Shown: one piece after another, positions 1 through 7,754 of the stretch | How positions within the stretch are numbered: position 1 is the first letter of the stretch | Layout: every line of letters starts with the position of its first letter | Source: Desulfovibrio sp. | GTDB taxonomy: Bacteria > Desulfobacterota > Desulfovibrionia > Desulfovibrionales > Desulfovibrionaceae | Length of the DNA stretch: 51,877 nucleotides | Assembly: GCF_014803725.1 (NCBI RefSeq) | Contig: NZ_JAAVBE010000023.1 | Coordinates: forward strand, 69,174 to 121,050 | Direction: 5' to 3' | Program-made: the position numbers and the translations under genes | The notes under the pieces: generated by a model | The model's database searches: none | What the model was told of the DNA's origin: nothing | The model's input: the letters and a program-made list of their open reading frames with translations, nothing else

Positions 1-474
1 ATCCGCAAATATACCGACCAGCCCGTGAGCGACGCGGACGTGGAAACCATGCTCAAGGCCGCCATGCTGGCGCCGAGCGCCAAGAACGAGCGCCCCTGGG
101 CCTTCGTGGTGGTGCGCGACGCGGGCCTCAGGGAGGAGCTTTCCGAGGCTACGCCCTATGTGAAGATGGCGGCGCAGGCGCCGGTGGTCATCGTGGTCTG
201 CGGCGACCTCAATGAGGACAAGGCCGGCGGCCGCTGGGTGCAGGACTGCTCCGCGGCCATCGAGAACCTGCTCATCGCGGCGCGCGGCCTCGAGATCGGC
301 ACAGTCTGGTGCGCGCTGCATCCCGATGCCGAGCGCGTGGCCAAGGTGCGCGGCATCCTCGGCATCCCGGAGCATGTGGTGCCGCTCGGCCTCGTCTGCG
401 CCGGCCACCCGGCCCAGCCCTTCGCCGAGGCCAGCCGCTTCATGCCCGAGCGCATCCACCGCGAACGCTGGTAG
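1..474 (+). CDS. Nitroreductase family protein (5' end outside window)
   Basis: The reading frame is open from base 1 and ends with TAG at 474, so the start lies upstream of the window. The first codons read IRKYTDQPVSDADVE, the usual beginning of FMN-dependent nitroreductase-fold proteins. This is followed by the family signature AAMLAPSAKNERPW and a mid-region VQDCSAAIENLLIAA, which matches the dimer and flavin-binding helix. The C-terminal part (GIPEHVVPLGLVCAGHP) is also typical. Members reduce nitro groups, quinones or flavins with NAD(P)H in the cytoplasm; the substrate cannot be told from sequence. An internal GTG at 25 is probably not the true start, because family-typical residues precede it. 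The next gene begins 17 bases downstream. Confidence 0.85.
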   Translation: MRKYTDQPVSDADVETMLKAAMLAPSAKNERPWAFVVVRDAGLREELSEATPYVKMAAQAPVVIVVCGDLNEDKAGGRWVQDCSAAIENLLIAARGLEIGTVWCALHPDAERVAKVRGILGIPEHVVPLGLVCAGHPAQPFAEASRFMPERIHRERW

Positions 475-491
475 CGGATAACGGCGAGACG

Positions 492-1751
492 ATGCCGCCC
501 GCCCCGGCCGTTTCCGTCGTCATCCCGGTCCACGGCAACTTCGCGCTCACGCGGGACTGCCTGAAAAGCCTCGCGCGCACCGCCGGCCAGCCGCTCGAGG
601 TCATCGTGGCAGACAACGGCTCCACGGACGAGACGGCGCGGGAGCTGCCGGCACTCGGCGTGGCGCTCTTCGGCGGCGCCTTCCGCCATATCCGCTTCGA
701 GGAGAACCGCAACTTCGCGCCGGCCTGCAATGCCGGGGCCCGCGAGGCCCGCGGGGACTTCGTTTTCTTCCTCAACAACGACACCCTGCTCACGCAAGGG
801 TGGCTCCCGCCGCTCCTGCGCCGCTTCCGCAGCGCGGCGCGCCTCGGGGCGGTGGGGCCGCTGCTCACCTACGCGGACGGCACGGTGCAGCACCTCGGCA
901 TCGCCATCCAGCCGGGCAACAAGGTGCGTCACCTGTACCGCGGCCTGCCCGCCGGGCACCCGCTGGCGCAAAAGCGACGCTTTTTCCAGGCGCTCACCGC
1001 GGCGGCGCTGCTCATGCCGCGCGAGCTCTTCCTTTCCGCCGGCGGCTTTGACGAGGGCTTCGTCAACGGCTTTGAGGACGTGGACCTCGGGCTCAGGCTG
1101 GGCGCCGCCGGCTTGCGCCTCACATGCGTGCCCGAAAGCCGGGTCATCCACCTGGAGAGCAGGACGCCGCGCCGCTTCGGCCACGAGGCCGAGAACACCG
1201 TGCGCCTGTACCAAAAATGGCGCCTCGACCGCCTCGTGGACCTGCCCGACCTCGTGGCGGCGGACGGCTACGGCCTCACAGTCCTCCCGGAGCTCGAACC
1301 GCGCGTGACGGCGCCGCCCGCGGTCTCCGCGCGGCTGCTCTCCCGGCTGCGGCCCTTTGACCCGGCGCTTTGCCTTGAACTGCTCAACGAGGAACCGCTC
1401 TGGGACGAAGGCTATGCGCTGCTCGGCGCGTGGCTGGAAAAAAACGGCCAGCCGGGGGCAGCGCTCGACCTCTACAGGCGCGCCATGCGCATGAGGGATT
1501 CCTGCTCCTTCGCGGATTGCGAGCGCCTGCTGCGCGTGGAAGCCGCCCTCGGGCGGGACAGCACTGCAACGCGCGCGTCGCTCGGCCGGCTCATGGCCGA
1601 GCTGGCGCCGGATGCCTATGCGCAAAAAAAGGCGCTCATCCTGCAAACGCTTGCAGGCGGCACAGCGGCGCAACAGGCGCTCATACCGGCCTATGAAGCG
1701 GCCTGTGCCGAGGGCTTGAAGCTGAGAGAAGAAGCCAGGGCGGAAGGATAG
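492..1751 (+). CDS. Glycosyltransferase family 2 protein with C-terminal extension
   Basis: This 419-residue protein starts at the ATG at 492, where a GT2 fold begins at once (VSVVIPVHGN). The nucleotide-sugar-binding segment ADNGSTDE and the metal-binding region FLNNDTLL (a DxD variant) follow. GFDEGFVNGFEDVDLGLRL is the acceptor-side ED motif of rhamnosyltransferase-like GT2 enzymes. After about residue 300 comes a helical region with repeat-like features that may be a protein-interaction tail. It probably adds a sugar to a surface glycan, but donor and acceptor are unknown. An upstream in-frame start at 309 would lie inside the nitroreductase gene and is rejected. Confidence 0.85.
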   Translation: MPPAPAVSVVIPVHGNFALTRDCLKSLARTAGQPLEVIVADNGSTDETARELPALGVALFGGAFRHIRFEENRNFAPACNAGAREARGDFVFFLNNDTLLTQGWLPPLLRRFRSAARLGAVGPLLTYADGTVQHLGIAIQPGNKVRHLYRGLPAGHPLAQKRRFFQALTAAALLMPRELFLSAGGFDEGFVNGFEDVDLGLRLGAAGLRLTCVPESRVIHLESRTPRRFGHEAENTVRLYQKWRLDRLVDLPDLVAADGYGLTVLPELEPRVTAPPAVSARLLSRLRPFDPALCLELLNEEPLWDEGYALLGAWLEKNGQPGAALDLYRRAMRMRDSCSFADCERLLRVEAALGRDSTATRASLGRLMAELAPDAYAQKKALILQTLAGGTAAQQALIPAYEAACAEGLKLREEARAEG

Positions 1752-1776
1752 CGGCAGCAGAGACGGGGGGCGCCCT

Positions 1777-2265
1777 TCAGCCGCGCGTGAGGTCGGCGAA
1801 CACCGCGCCGCAGGCCCGGGCCAGGTCCTGCGGGGCGAGCTCGAGCTGCACGCCGCGCAAGCCGGCACTGACAAAGATGCGCTCCCACATGCGGGCGCTT
1901 TCATCCAGGAAAACGGGATAGGCCTTTTTCGCGCCCAAGGGGGAGCAGCCGCCGCGCACATAGCCCGTGAGCGGGCGCACCTCGGCGAGCGGCACCATGG
2001 CGGCATGCCGGCTGCCCGAGGCGGCGGCCAGCGCCTTGGGCGAGAGCTCGGCCGGCGCCGGTATACAGGCCATGACCACGCCCGGCCCATCGGCGCGCGC
2101 CACCAGCGTCTTGAACACCCGCACGGGCTCCACGCCGAGGCGCGCCGCCACCGTGGTGGCCGAGAGGTCGCTCTCGTCCACCTCCACCTGATGCAGCGTG
2201 TAGGCGATGCCCAGCCGGTCGAGCAGGCGGGCGGCATTGGTTTTGGGCGTCTTGTCGTGCGCCAT
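1777..2265 (-). CDS. ybaK: YbaK/EbsC-type aminoacyl-tRNA deacylase
   Basis: A 162-residue single-domain protein of the usual size for YbaK. It opens with the family pattern (KTNAARLLDRLGIAYTLHQV). The conserved lysine segment VFKTLVA and the C-terminal PLGAKKAYPVFLDE are present, with GGCSPLG in the substrate pocket. Family members hydrolyse mischarged Cys-tRNAPro and related tRNAs in trans. It starts 5 bases after the stop of the upstream coiled-coil protein (2271-2696), so it is probably the last gene of the flagellar transcript. A link to motility is not implied. Confidence 0.88.
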   Translation of the reverse strand: MAHDKTPKTNAARLLDRLGIAYTLHQVEVDESDLSATTVAARLGVEPVRVFKTLVARADGPGVVMACIPAPAELSPKALAAASGSRHAAMVPLAEVRPLTGYVRGGCSPLGAKKAYPVFLDESARMWERIFVSAGLRGVQLELAPQDLARACGAVFADLTRG

Positions 2266-2270
2266 GGGGC

Positions 2271-2696
2271 CTAGGGCTCCTGCGCGAGGATGAGCTCCAC
2301 CTCGTCCACGCTGAGGCCGGCATTGCGGGCGATCTGGCGGCTGGAAAGCCCCTTGCGGCGCCCGTTGAGGATGATCTCGCGCAAAAACTGCGGCGAGCGC
2401 GAGATGCCCTCGGCCTGCTCCAGAAGGCGCTTGAGTTCGGCCACGCGGTCGGAGAGCTTTTCGTCCAGCTCGCGCAATTCGGCCTGGCGCTGGGCGAAGG
2501 TGGCCACGATCTCGCGTTCGAGGCGGGCGTTCATCTCGATGCGCGCGAGCAGGCTCTGCTGGTTGTCCTGCAGGGTGTTGAGCAGGGTCTCGGAACGGCG
2601 CAGGCGCAGGTAGAACACCAGCGCCCCGCCGAGCACGAAGAGCTCGAGCAGGGTGCAGAAGCCGATGAAGATGAGGAAGAGAAGGTCATTGGGCAT
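2271..2696 (-). CDS. Membrane-anchored coiled-coil protein with C-terminal helix-turn-helix-like segment
   Basis: A 141-residue protein. Residues 5-30 form a hydrophobic anchor (LLFLIFIGFCTLLELFVLGG). Residues 40-95 are a charged heptad-like coiled coil. The last 30 residues (RRKGLSSRQIARNAGLSVDEVELIL) look like the HTH-like end of small flagellar-locus proteins grouped as DUF2802/DUF6115; that family assignment is from memory and unverified. It lies 38 bases after the 108-residue protein and just before the deacylase gene, at the 3' end of the flagellar block. A role linked to flagella or the envelope is inferred from context only. Confidence 0.7.
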   Translation of the reverse strand: MPNDLLFLIFIGFCTLLELFVLGGALVFYLRLRRSETLLNTLQDNQQSLLARIEMNARLEREIVATFAQRQAELRELDEKLSDRVAELKRLLEQAEGISRSPQFLREIILNGRRKGLSSRQIARNAGLSVDEVELILAQEP

Positions 2697-2734
2697 GGGA
2701 GCCGTCCCCTGTTCCGTGGCCGCACAAGAAGGCC

Positions 2735-3061
2735 CTACACCCGGACATTGAGCAGATTGCCCACCAGCGGGGAGGCCGAGGGCCGTGCCTCGTCCGGCTC
2801 TTCGGCCTCAAGCGGCGCCCGCCGCCCCCTCCAGCGCCGGCTGCCGAACCACGACGAGCCGTGATGCCCGTCGGGCTGGATGTCCGGCCCGTCGGTCTTT
2901 TCGCTCTTTTCCACCTGCTGGCGCTCCATCCGCGCCTGTTCGGCGGCGAGCACGCGCGACATGGCGAGCGAGGCCTGGGGCGCCACGGCCGCGGCGTTGG
3001 CCACGGAGGTGGAGAGCCCGCTCTGGGCGTAGAGCACGGCCATGGTGGTGTCGATGCTCAT
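2735..3061 (-). CDS. Small conserved-type protein of flagellar block, function unknown
   Basis: A 108-residue protein starting at an ATG. The N-terminal 45 residues are alanine/serine-rich and helical (TTMAVLYAQSGLSTSVANAA). The rest is charged and Arg/Pro-rich, likely disordered. No signal peptide or membrane segment is visible and no known domain is recognised. It lies 95 bases after fliL on the same strand; that gap contains a hairpin related to the dispersed repeat. Codon use resembles its neighbours, so it is probably real and co-expressed with the flagellar genes. Confidence 0.55.
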   Translation of the reverse strand: MSIDTTMAVLYAQSGLSTSVANAAAVAPQASLAMSRVLAAEQARMERQQVEKSEKTDGPDIQPDGHHGSSWFGSRRWRGRRAPLEAEEPDEARPSASPLVGNLLNVRV

Positions 3062-3109
3062 GGAGCCCTCCGCGCGACGGCGGTTTGTTGCGGCAGCGCC
3101 TTGCCTTCA

Positions 3110-3141
3110 CGCTCCAGACGGACTTAAGGAAGATCCGTCAA
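3110..3141 (-). repeat. Possible remnant of the dispersed structured repeat, 3' of fliL
   Basis: Read on the minus strand, TTGACGGAT at the start and CCGTCTGGAGCG at the end match the first 30 bases of repeat copy A (TTGACGGATATTCC... CCGTCTGGAGCG). The bases between differ. The segment can form a hairpin (3117-3122 with 3134-3139). Only the 5' edge of the element is present. Confidence 0.4.
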
Positions 3142-3156
3142 CTGCAAAACCTGAAC

Positions 3157-3852
3157 CTACTGGTTCAGGTAGCTCTCGAACAGGATGTCCTCGATCTTGC
3201 CCTGCGCCATGTAATCGTTGAGCACGCCCAAAAGGTCGGACTTGATCTGCGGGCCGTTGTGCGCGTCCATGAGGAAGGCGTTGTCCTTGCTGCGCAGGTA
3301 GTAATAGATGGCGTCGCGCAGCGAGAGCATGCGCTGGTCCATCTCGCGGCCCACGGCCGGGTCCTTGATGATGGCGGAAAATTTGCAGACAAGGAAGCGC
3401 GTGCCGTCTTCCGGCTGGTGGCTCGGCACGACGAAGGGCGCGAATTCCTTGACGATGTCGGGGGTGGACTGCGCGGCGGGCGCCGAGGGCACCACCACCA
3501 CGTCCGGCTTGGGCGGTTCGGGGGGCGGCGGGGGCGGCGTGCGGAACATGAACCACCACACGGCCGCGGCTGCCACGAGCAAGATGACGCCGCCCGCGGC
3601 GGCGAGGATGAGGAACTTCTTGCGCTTGCCCTTGCCCGCGCCGGCGTCCGCCTCGTCGGGCGTGGCGGGCGCGTCGTCGCCGCGCGGCACGGGCGGGGCC
3701 GCGGGCTTCTCTTCCTCAAGAAAGGGCGCGTCGTCGAGATCCAGCTCCACCTTCTTGAGCTGGGCACCCGAGGCCGCCACTTCCACATCGAGCGGGGCCG
3801 CCTGTTTCACATCGGTCTCTGCCACCTCGTCACCCCGGGGCGGGCGCTTCAT
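3157..3852 (-). CDS. fliL: Flagellar basal body-associated protein FliL
   Basis: A 231-residue protein from the ATG at 3852; an in-frame TTG at 3864 is possible but less likely. A long acidic/proline-rich cytoplasmic N-terminus (about 80 residues) precedes one transmembrane helix (FLILAAAGGVILLVAAAAVWW). A proline-rich linker and the periplasmic FliL domain (DGTRFLVCKFSAIIKD; MLSLRDAIYYYL; LLGVLNDYM) follow. FliL sits near the stators and supports torque generation. The N-terminal extension makes it longer than the roughly 160-170 residues common in the family. It follows cheY by 24 bases. Confidence 0.9.
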   Translation of the reverse strand: MKRPPRGDEVAETDVKQAAPLDVEVAASGAQLKKVELDLDDAPFLEEEKPAAPPVPRGDDAPATPDEADAGAGKGKRKKFLILAAAGGVILLVAAAAVWWFMFRTPPPPPPEPPKPDVVVVPSAPAAQSTPDIVKEFAPFVVPSHQPEDGTRFLVCKFSAIIKDPAVGREMDQRMLSLRDAIYYYLRSKDNAFLMDAHNGPQIKSDLLGVLNDYMAQGKIEDILFESYLNQ

Positions 3853-3876
3853 GCCGCCCGCCAAACGCGCTGGCCG

Positions 3877-4257
3877 CTAGGGGAAGATCTTGTCGATCTT
3901 CTGCTTGAGCGTATCGGCCGTGAAGGGCTTGACGATATAGTTGGAGACCTTCGCCTGCGCGGCCTCGATGATATTTTCCTGCTGGGCCTCGGCCGTGACC
4001 ATGAGGAAGGGCGTGTCCGCGAACTGCTCGCTCGCGCGGACCTTGCGCAAAAGCTCGATGCCCGTCATCTTGGGCATGTTCCAGTCGGACACGATGAAGT
4101 CGATCTTTTCGCGGTTCAGGGTCTCCCAGGCGGTGGTGCCGTCATCGGCCTCCACCACGTTATTGAAGCCGAGCTGGCGCAGGATGTTGCGCACGATGCG
4201 GCGCATGGTGGAAAAATCGTCCACGATGAGGACGCGCATATTGGGATTGTAGGGCAT
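3877..4257 (-). CDS. cheY: Chemotaxis response regulator CheY
   Basis: A single receiver domain of 126 residues. All phosphorylation-site residues are visible: the acidic pair in LIVDDFSTMRR, the phospho-acceptor aspartate in VSDWNMPKM, the threonine in MVTAEA and the lysine in YIVKPF. FSTMRRIVRNIL is diagnostic of CheY. Phospho-CheY binds the flagellar switch and sets rotation direction. A strong Shine-Dalgarno sequence (GGGGGAAG) precedes the ATG. It lies 17 bases after fliA in the flagellar operon. Confidence 0.95.
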   Translation of the reverse strand: MPYNPNMRVLIVDDFSTMRRIVRNILRQLGFNNVVEADDGTTAWETLNREKIDFIVSDWNMPKMTGIELLRKVRASEQFADTPFLMVTAEAQQENIIEAAQAKVSNYIVKPFTADTLKQKIDKIFP

Positions 4258-4274
4258 GGATCTTCCCCCGCGGT

Positions 4275-5057
4275 TCAGAGATCTTCGGATCCGCCGTAGC
4301 GGCTGACGAACTCCCGGCGCAGGCGGTTCAGGGCCTGCGTGTGGAGCTGCGAGACGCGGCCCTCGGTGATGCCCATCACCTCGGCGGTCTCGCGCATGTT
4401 CAGTTCATCCGTATAGTAGAGCGACAGTACCAACTTTTCCCTTGGCGTCAAGCGCTCGATGAGCGGGGCCACGCGCTCGGCGAGCTCGCGCATGGCCGTG
4501 TCGCTGTAAGGCTCGCCGCCGTTTTCCACGCTGTCGCCCGAGACGCTGTCCTGAATGGCGTCGAGCGAGAGCCAGAGCTGGTTCTGCAGGGCCTCGAGGC
4601 CCTGGCGCACCTCCCGAAGCTCAAGGCCGGTGATGCGCTGGAGCTCCTCCTCGGTGGCCTGGCGGCCGTGCTCGTGCTCCACGCTGCGCATGGCCTCGTC
4701 GAGCACGCGCACGCGCTGGCGCAGCGAGCGAGGGAACCAGTCGAGACGCCTCAGCTCGTCCAGCATGGCGCCGCGGATGCGGTTCTCCGCATAGGTCTCG
4801 AAGCGGATGCCGAGCTGGGGCCGGAACTTGCCCAGCGCCTCCATGAGGCCCAGGGTGCCCGAGCTGATGAGCTCGCCGAGCTCCACGCTCTTGGGCAGCT
4901 TGGCCTTGAGCCTGAGCGCGAGGAAGCGGATCTTGGGCGCATAGTGGCGCACGATCTGTTCCTGCTCGCGGGGCGAAAAGTCTCCCCATTCTGTGGCGCC
5001 CGTCTCCAGCGATTCCCAGGGCTGGAGGACATCGGCGTGCGCAGTGCCGCTTTTCAT
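4275..5057 (-). CDS. fliA: Flagellar sigma factor FliA (sigma-28)
   Basis: A 260-residue sigma70-family protein with regions 2, 3 and 4. Region 2 covers IVRHYAPKIRFLALRLKAKL to FETYAENRIRGAMLDELR. Region 3 holds RLDWFPRSLRQRVR, typical of FliA. Region 4 has LTPREKLVLSLYYTDELNMR and the HTH VMGITEGRVSQLHTQAL. It directs RNA polymerase to late flagellar and chemotaxis promoters. It is separated from flhG by 116 bases, a longer gap than elsewhere in the block. Confidence 0.95.
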   Translation of the reverse strand: MKSGTAHADVLQPWESLETGATEWGDFSPREQEQIVRHYAPKIRFLALRLKAKLPKSVELGELISSGTLGLMEALGKFRPQLGIRFETYAENRIRGAMLDELRRLDWFPRSLRQRVRVLDEAMRSVEHEHGRQATEEELQRITGLELREVRQGLEALQNQLWLSLDAIQDSVSGDSVENGGEPYSDTAMRELAERVAPLIERLTPREKLVLSLYYTDELNMRETAEVMGITEGRVSQLHTQALNRLRREFVSRYGGSEDL

Positions 5058-5173
5058 TGCATCCTTCCCGCGTTGTGCCTCTTCATCTCCCGGCAGTCAT
5101 GGCTGCCTTTGAGGTTGCCGCCTCCCCTCTGCCCGCCCGGCGGGGTGACGGCTCGGTGTCAACGTGCCCGGCG

Positions 5174-5989
5174 CTAGCCGAACAGGAGTTTTTTCCAGAA
5201 AAACTTGATGTTGCCGTCGGTCTGGCGCGGCGGCTCCCAGCGGGAGACCGTCTGCGCCAGGCGCTCGATGGCGAGCGCGGCCGGCCGGCCCGCCCTGTCG
5301 CCCACGCAGAGGGGCTTTTGGGCCACCACGGCCTCGCGCACCGCGGTGTCGCGCGGGATGACGCCGGCGAGGTCCAGCGAAACGCCGCCGAGGAAGTGGT
5401 CACAGGCCTGGTAGAGGCGCGAAAAGATCTCCCTGGCGCTCTTCTCGTCGTGCGCCATGTTGACGCAGACCTTGAAATGCTCCACCCCGTGCGTCTGCTT
5501 GAGCACCTTGATGAGCGCATAGGCGTCGGTGAGCGAGGTGGGCTCCGGCGTGAGCACCACAAGGCGCTCCTGCGCGGCGAGGTTGAAATAGAGCACATTG
5601 TCGCTGATGCCGGCGCCGGTGTCGACCAGAAGGCAGTCCACCTCGTCCTCCAGTTCGCCCACGGATTCCAAAAGCTCCAGCTTCTGGCCCGTGGTGAGGG
5701 CGAGCATGCCTTCGACGCCCGAGGAGGCGGGGAGGATGCTGAAGCCGTAGGGCGTTTCAAAGAGCACGTCGCGCAGGGAGGCGCCCTCGTGGAAGAGGTG
5801 GAAGAGATTTTTCTGCGGGGTCAGCCCGAGGACCACATCCACATTGGCGAGCCCCAAGTCCGCGTCGACGAGCACCACGCGCTTGCCCATGCGGGCGAGG
5901 CAGCAGGCCAGGTTGACCGAGAGGTTCGTCTTGCCGACGCCGCCCTTGCCGGAAGTGACGGACATGACCAGGGGTAGCGTGTCGCTCAT
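5174..5989 (-). CDS. flhG: MinD-like flagellar number regulator FlhG/FleN
   Basis: A 271-residue ParA/MinD ATPase from the ATG at 5989. It has the deviant Walker A motif SGKGGVGKTNLSVNLA, the switch segment VDADLGLANVD and the Walker B-like LLVDTGAGISDNV. The C-terminus (NIKFFWKKLLFG) is amphipathic, as in MinD-type membrane-targeting helices. FlhG limits flagellar number together with FlhF. It begins 32 bases after the flhF stop and is clearly cotranscribed with it. Confidence 0.92.
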   Translation of the reverse strand: MSDTLPLVMSVTSGKGGVGKTNLSVNLACCLARMGKRVVLVDADLGLANVDVVLGLTPQKNLFHLFHEGASLRDVLFETPYGFSILPASSGVEGMLALTTGQKLELLESVGELEDEVDCLLVDTGAGISDNVLYFNLAAQERLVVLTPEPTSLTDAYALIKVLKQTHGVEHFKVCVNMAHDEKSAREIFSRLYQACDHFLGGVSLDLAGVIPRDTAVREAVVAQKPLCVGDRAGRPAALAIERLAQTVSRWEPPRQTDGNIKFFWKKLLFG

Positions 5990-6021
5990 AGAATGCTCCG
6001 CGTGATTGCGCTCTGACGTGC

Positions 6022-7155
6022 TCAGGCCGTGCGCCCGGCCAGCCTGCCGGCGGCGCGTCCCGGGGCGGGCGCCTTGGGCCGCGGGGGCGGCGCCGCATGG
6101 CCGGGGATCTGCCGCTTGAATACCAGCCGCCAGATGAGCGGCTCCGTGGCCGGGGAGAGGCTTTCCTTGAGTTCCGCCCCGTAAGACAGGGCGGAAACGG
6201 GGAGCCCCGCGCCGGCGCCCACATTGACGATGGTGCCGAAGCTCACGGCTTCGTCCAGCTTGGCCCAGACGATGCTCGCCGGGCCCTCGGCGTGGTAACG
6301 CCCGAGAAATTCCTTGGTCTGGAGGGCGTCCAGGAAGGGCGCCAGCACCAGATGGCCCGCCGCCTCGTCCACGGCCACGGCGTCGAGGCCCATGGCCTCG
6401 CGCCATTCGGCGAGCGTTTCACCGGCCGTCATGCCCGGCACGTCGATGAACACGGCGTCGGCCCCGGACGTTTGTGTGAGCGCGCGGGCCATGGTCTCGC
6501 GGTCAGGCGCCTCCAGATAGACGAAGCCGGAAAGCTCGGCCCAGTGCCGGAGCACCAGGCGGCCGTTGCCGCGCAGGCAGTCGGCGTTGATGAAGGCCAC
6601 CTGAAGGCCCGCGTCATGCGCCCGCAGCTGGAGCGCGAAGCGCAGGGCCGTGGTAGTTTTGCCGGCGCCAAAGGGGCCCGTCAGAAGGTGCAGCCGCTGC
6701 GGCCATTCCGCGGCGCCCCACGGCTTCACCGGCACCATGCCGGCGAGGCATTCGAGCACCGAGGCCCCGGGGTCGGCCAAAAGCCGGTTGTACAGGCCCA
6801 CGGCCACGGAATCGGCCACGCCCTCGCGCTGGAGATATTCCAGGGCCACGCGCTGGCGCGGGGTCAGGCGCTCGAGCTGGATGGCCGGCTTCATGAGGGC
6901 GTAGAGCTGATCCTTGATCTGCATCCACTCCCTGTGCCATTCGTTCCAGCCGCTCGGGGGCGTCTCGCCGCCGCCCGGCCCTTGAGCCGGCGCGCCGGGG
7001 CCCGGGCGCTCCAGCCCGGCCGTGATTTCATGGCAGACCACGCCGTTCTTGCGGTAGGTGCGGTTGCCGAGAATGACGGCATCCGGCCCCATCTCGGCCT
7101 TGACCCGCGCAAGCACTTCTTGCGACGACGCGCCGGTGAATGTCTTTACCTGCAT
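6022..7155 (-). CDS. flhF: Flagellar biosynthesis GTPase FlhF
   Basis: A 377-residue SRP-type GTPase. The start is set at the ATG at 7155, where the family N-terminus MQVKTFTGASSQEVL begins; a 49-codon upstream extension is rejected. The N domain precedes the P-loop GPFGAGKTTTALR. The G domain shows FIDVPGMTAGE in place of the usual DTAG-type segment, and IVWAKLDEAVSFG near the guanine-binding region. The C-terminus is basic and proline-rich (PPPRPKAPAPGRAAGRL). FlhF places the flagellum at the pole. A sigma54-type promoter lies about 75 bases upstream. Confidence 0.92.
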   Translation of the reverse strand: MQVKTFTGASSQEVLARVKAEMGPDAVILGNRTYRKNGVVCHEITAGLERPGPGAPAQGPGGGETPPSGWNEWHREWMQIKDQLYALMKPAIQLERLTPRQRVALEYLQREGVADSVAVGLYNRLLADPGASVLECLAGMVPVKPWGAAEWPQRLHLLTGPFGAGKTTTALRFALQLRAHDAGLQVAFINADCLRGNGRLVLRHWAELSGFVYLEAPDRETMARALTQTSGADAVFIDVPGMTAGETLAEWREAMGLDAVAVDEAAGHLVLAPFLDALQTKEFLGRYHAEGPASIVWAKLDEAVSFGTIVNVGAGAGLPVSALSYGAELKESLSPATEPLIWRLVFKRQIPGHAAPPPRPKAPAPGRAAGRLAGRTA

Positions 7156-7230
7156 GGTCCGCTTCCTTTGCCGCGCGGAAACCCGCGCCCGGTGCCTCCG
7201 CCGTTCCTTCGGCGGCGCACACCCAAAATA

Positions 7231-7247
7231 TGCAAAAAAAGCGCCAG
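7231..7247 (-). promoter_or_regulatory. Predicted sigma54 (-24/-12) promoter for flhF
   Basis: The minus strand reads CTGGCGCTTTTTTTGCA. It has TGGC at -24, GC at -12 and exactly ten bases between the GG and GC pairs. The expected start point is near 7220, about 65 bases before the flhF ATG. It would let flhF, flhG and downstream genes be expressed despite the terminator after flhA. Confidence 0.65.
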
Positions 7248-7305
7248 TGTAAAACGGGATTTTCCAGAGAGGCTTTTTGGGGGAGCGTCCCTTACCCGCC
7301 ACGAT

Positions 7306-7651
7306 TGACGGATATTCCGCCTCCCGTCTGGAGCGAAGCGGAAGACGGGTGCTGGTGCCGGAAGGATCCTAAAAAATAAGATTTTTAGGTTCCGGCAAGG
7401 AAGAAAAACAATTTCCGAAGGGAGTGTACTCAAGTACTCGACCGAGGAAATTTTTTTCTGACGCAGCCGGAACCTAAGCGCTAGCCGTTGGCGAGCTTGC
7501 GAGCCTTACGGATAGCGACAGCGGCTGTGTTGATTGGCTGTAGGGGTAACTAATTGCTGTCTCCATCCGTAGCTTCCTTCGTCGCAACGGCTGGAGCAAG
7601 GCTGTTTTTGACGGATAATTTCGGCATTAGATAGGCACGCAAGCAGGCGCA
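7306..7651 (+). repeat. Dispersed structured repeat, copy A (with extra hairpin domain)
   Basis: This fills most of the 599-base gap between flhA and flhF. In order it holds TTGACGGATATTCCG; hairpin 1 (7323-7329 with 7343-7349); an A/T-rich hairpin ending in a T run (about 7365-7386); and a long stem (7385-7396 with 7466-7477, 12 perfect pairs). The long stem encloses the conserved core with AATTTCC/GGAAATT pairing. Next come an extra compound hairpin (7483-7592) and the tail GGCTGTTTTTGACGG, ending near 7651. The start and tail share a near direct repeat (7306-7320 and 7608-7623). It contains no credible gene. Confidence 0.85.
7483..7592 (+). other. Extra compound hairpin inside repeat copy A
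   Basis: There are three nested perfect stems: 7483-7490 with 7585-7592 (AGCCGTTG/CAACGGCT), 7507-7513 with 7565-7571 (TACGGAT/ATCCGTA) and 7517-7522 with 7556-7561 (GACAGC/GCTGTC). Together they make a 110-base compound hairpin. Copies B and C lack this block; their stem arm joins directly to the tail. Confidence 0.65.
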
Positions 7652-7691
7652 CTCACACGCACGCGCCCACCAGGCGGGCTCTCAGCATGTC

Positions 7692-7723
7692 AAAAACCCG
7701 CCAGCCGGGGTACGGCTGGCGGG
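7692..7723 (-). terminator. Rho-independent terminator after flhA
   Basis: A perfect 11-bp stem (7697-7707 with 7713-7723, CCCGCCAGCCG) with a 5-base loop. It is followed on the minus strand by TTTTTG. It lies about 32 bases beyond the flhA stop and separates flhBA from flhF onward. Confidence 0.85.
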
Positions 7724-7754
7724 TTCGGGAGTGTCAGTTTTCAGGATGGGATGC

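Noticed and set aside
156..2237. Very long open frame on the minus strand (693 codons), and similar long frames opposite flhA, hldE, nhcC and others
   Set aside because: They are antisense shadows produced by high GC; the translations are low-complexity and the opposite strand encodes recognised proteins.
7483..7592. Integron attC site
   Set aside because: The terminal boxes do not have the AAC...GTT orientation and there is no integrase or cassette array.
7306..7651. Retron msr/msd RNA
   Set aside because: Inverted repeats fit loosely, but no reverse transcriptase is encoded in the window and the copies are scattered.
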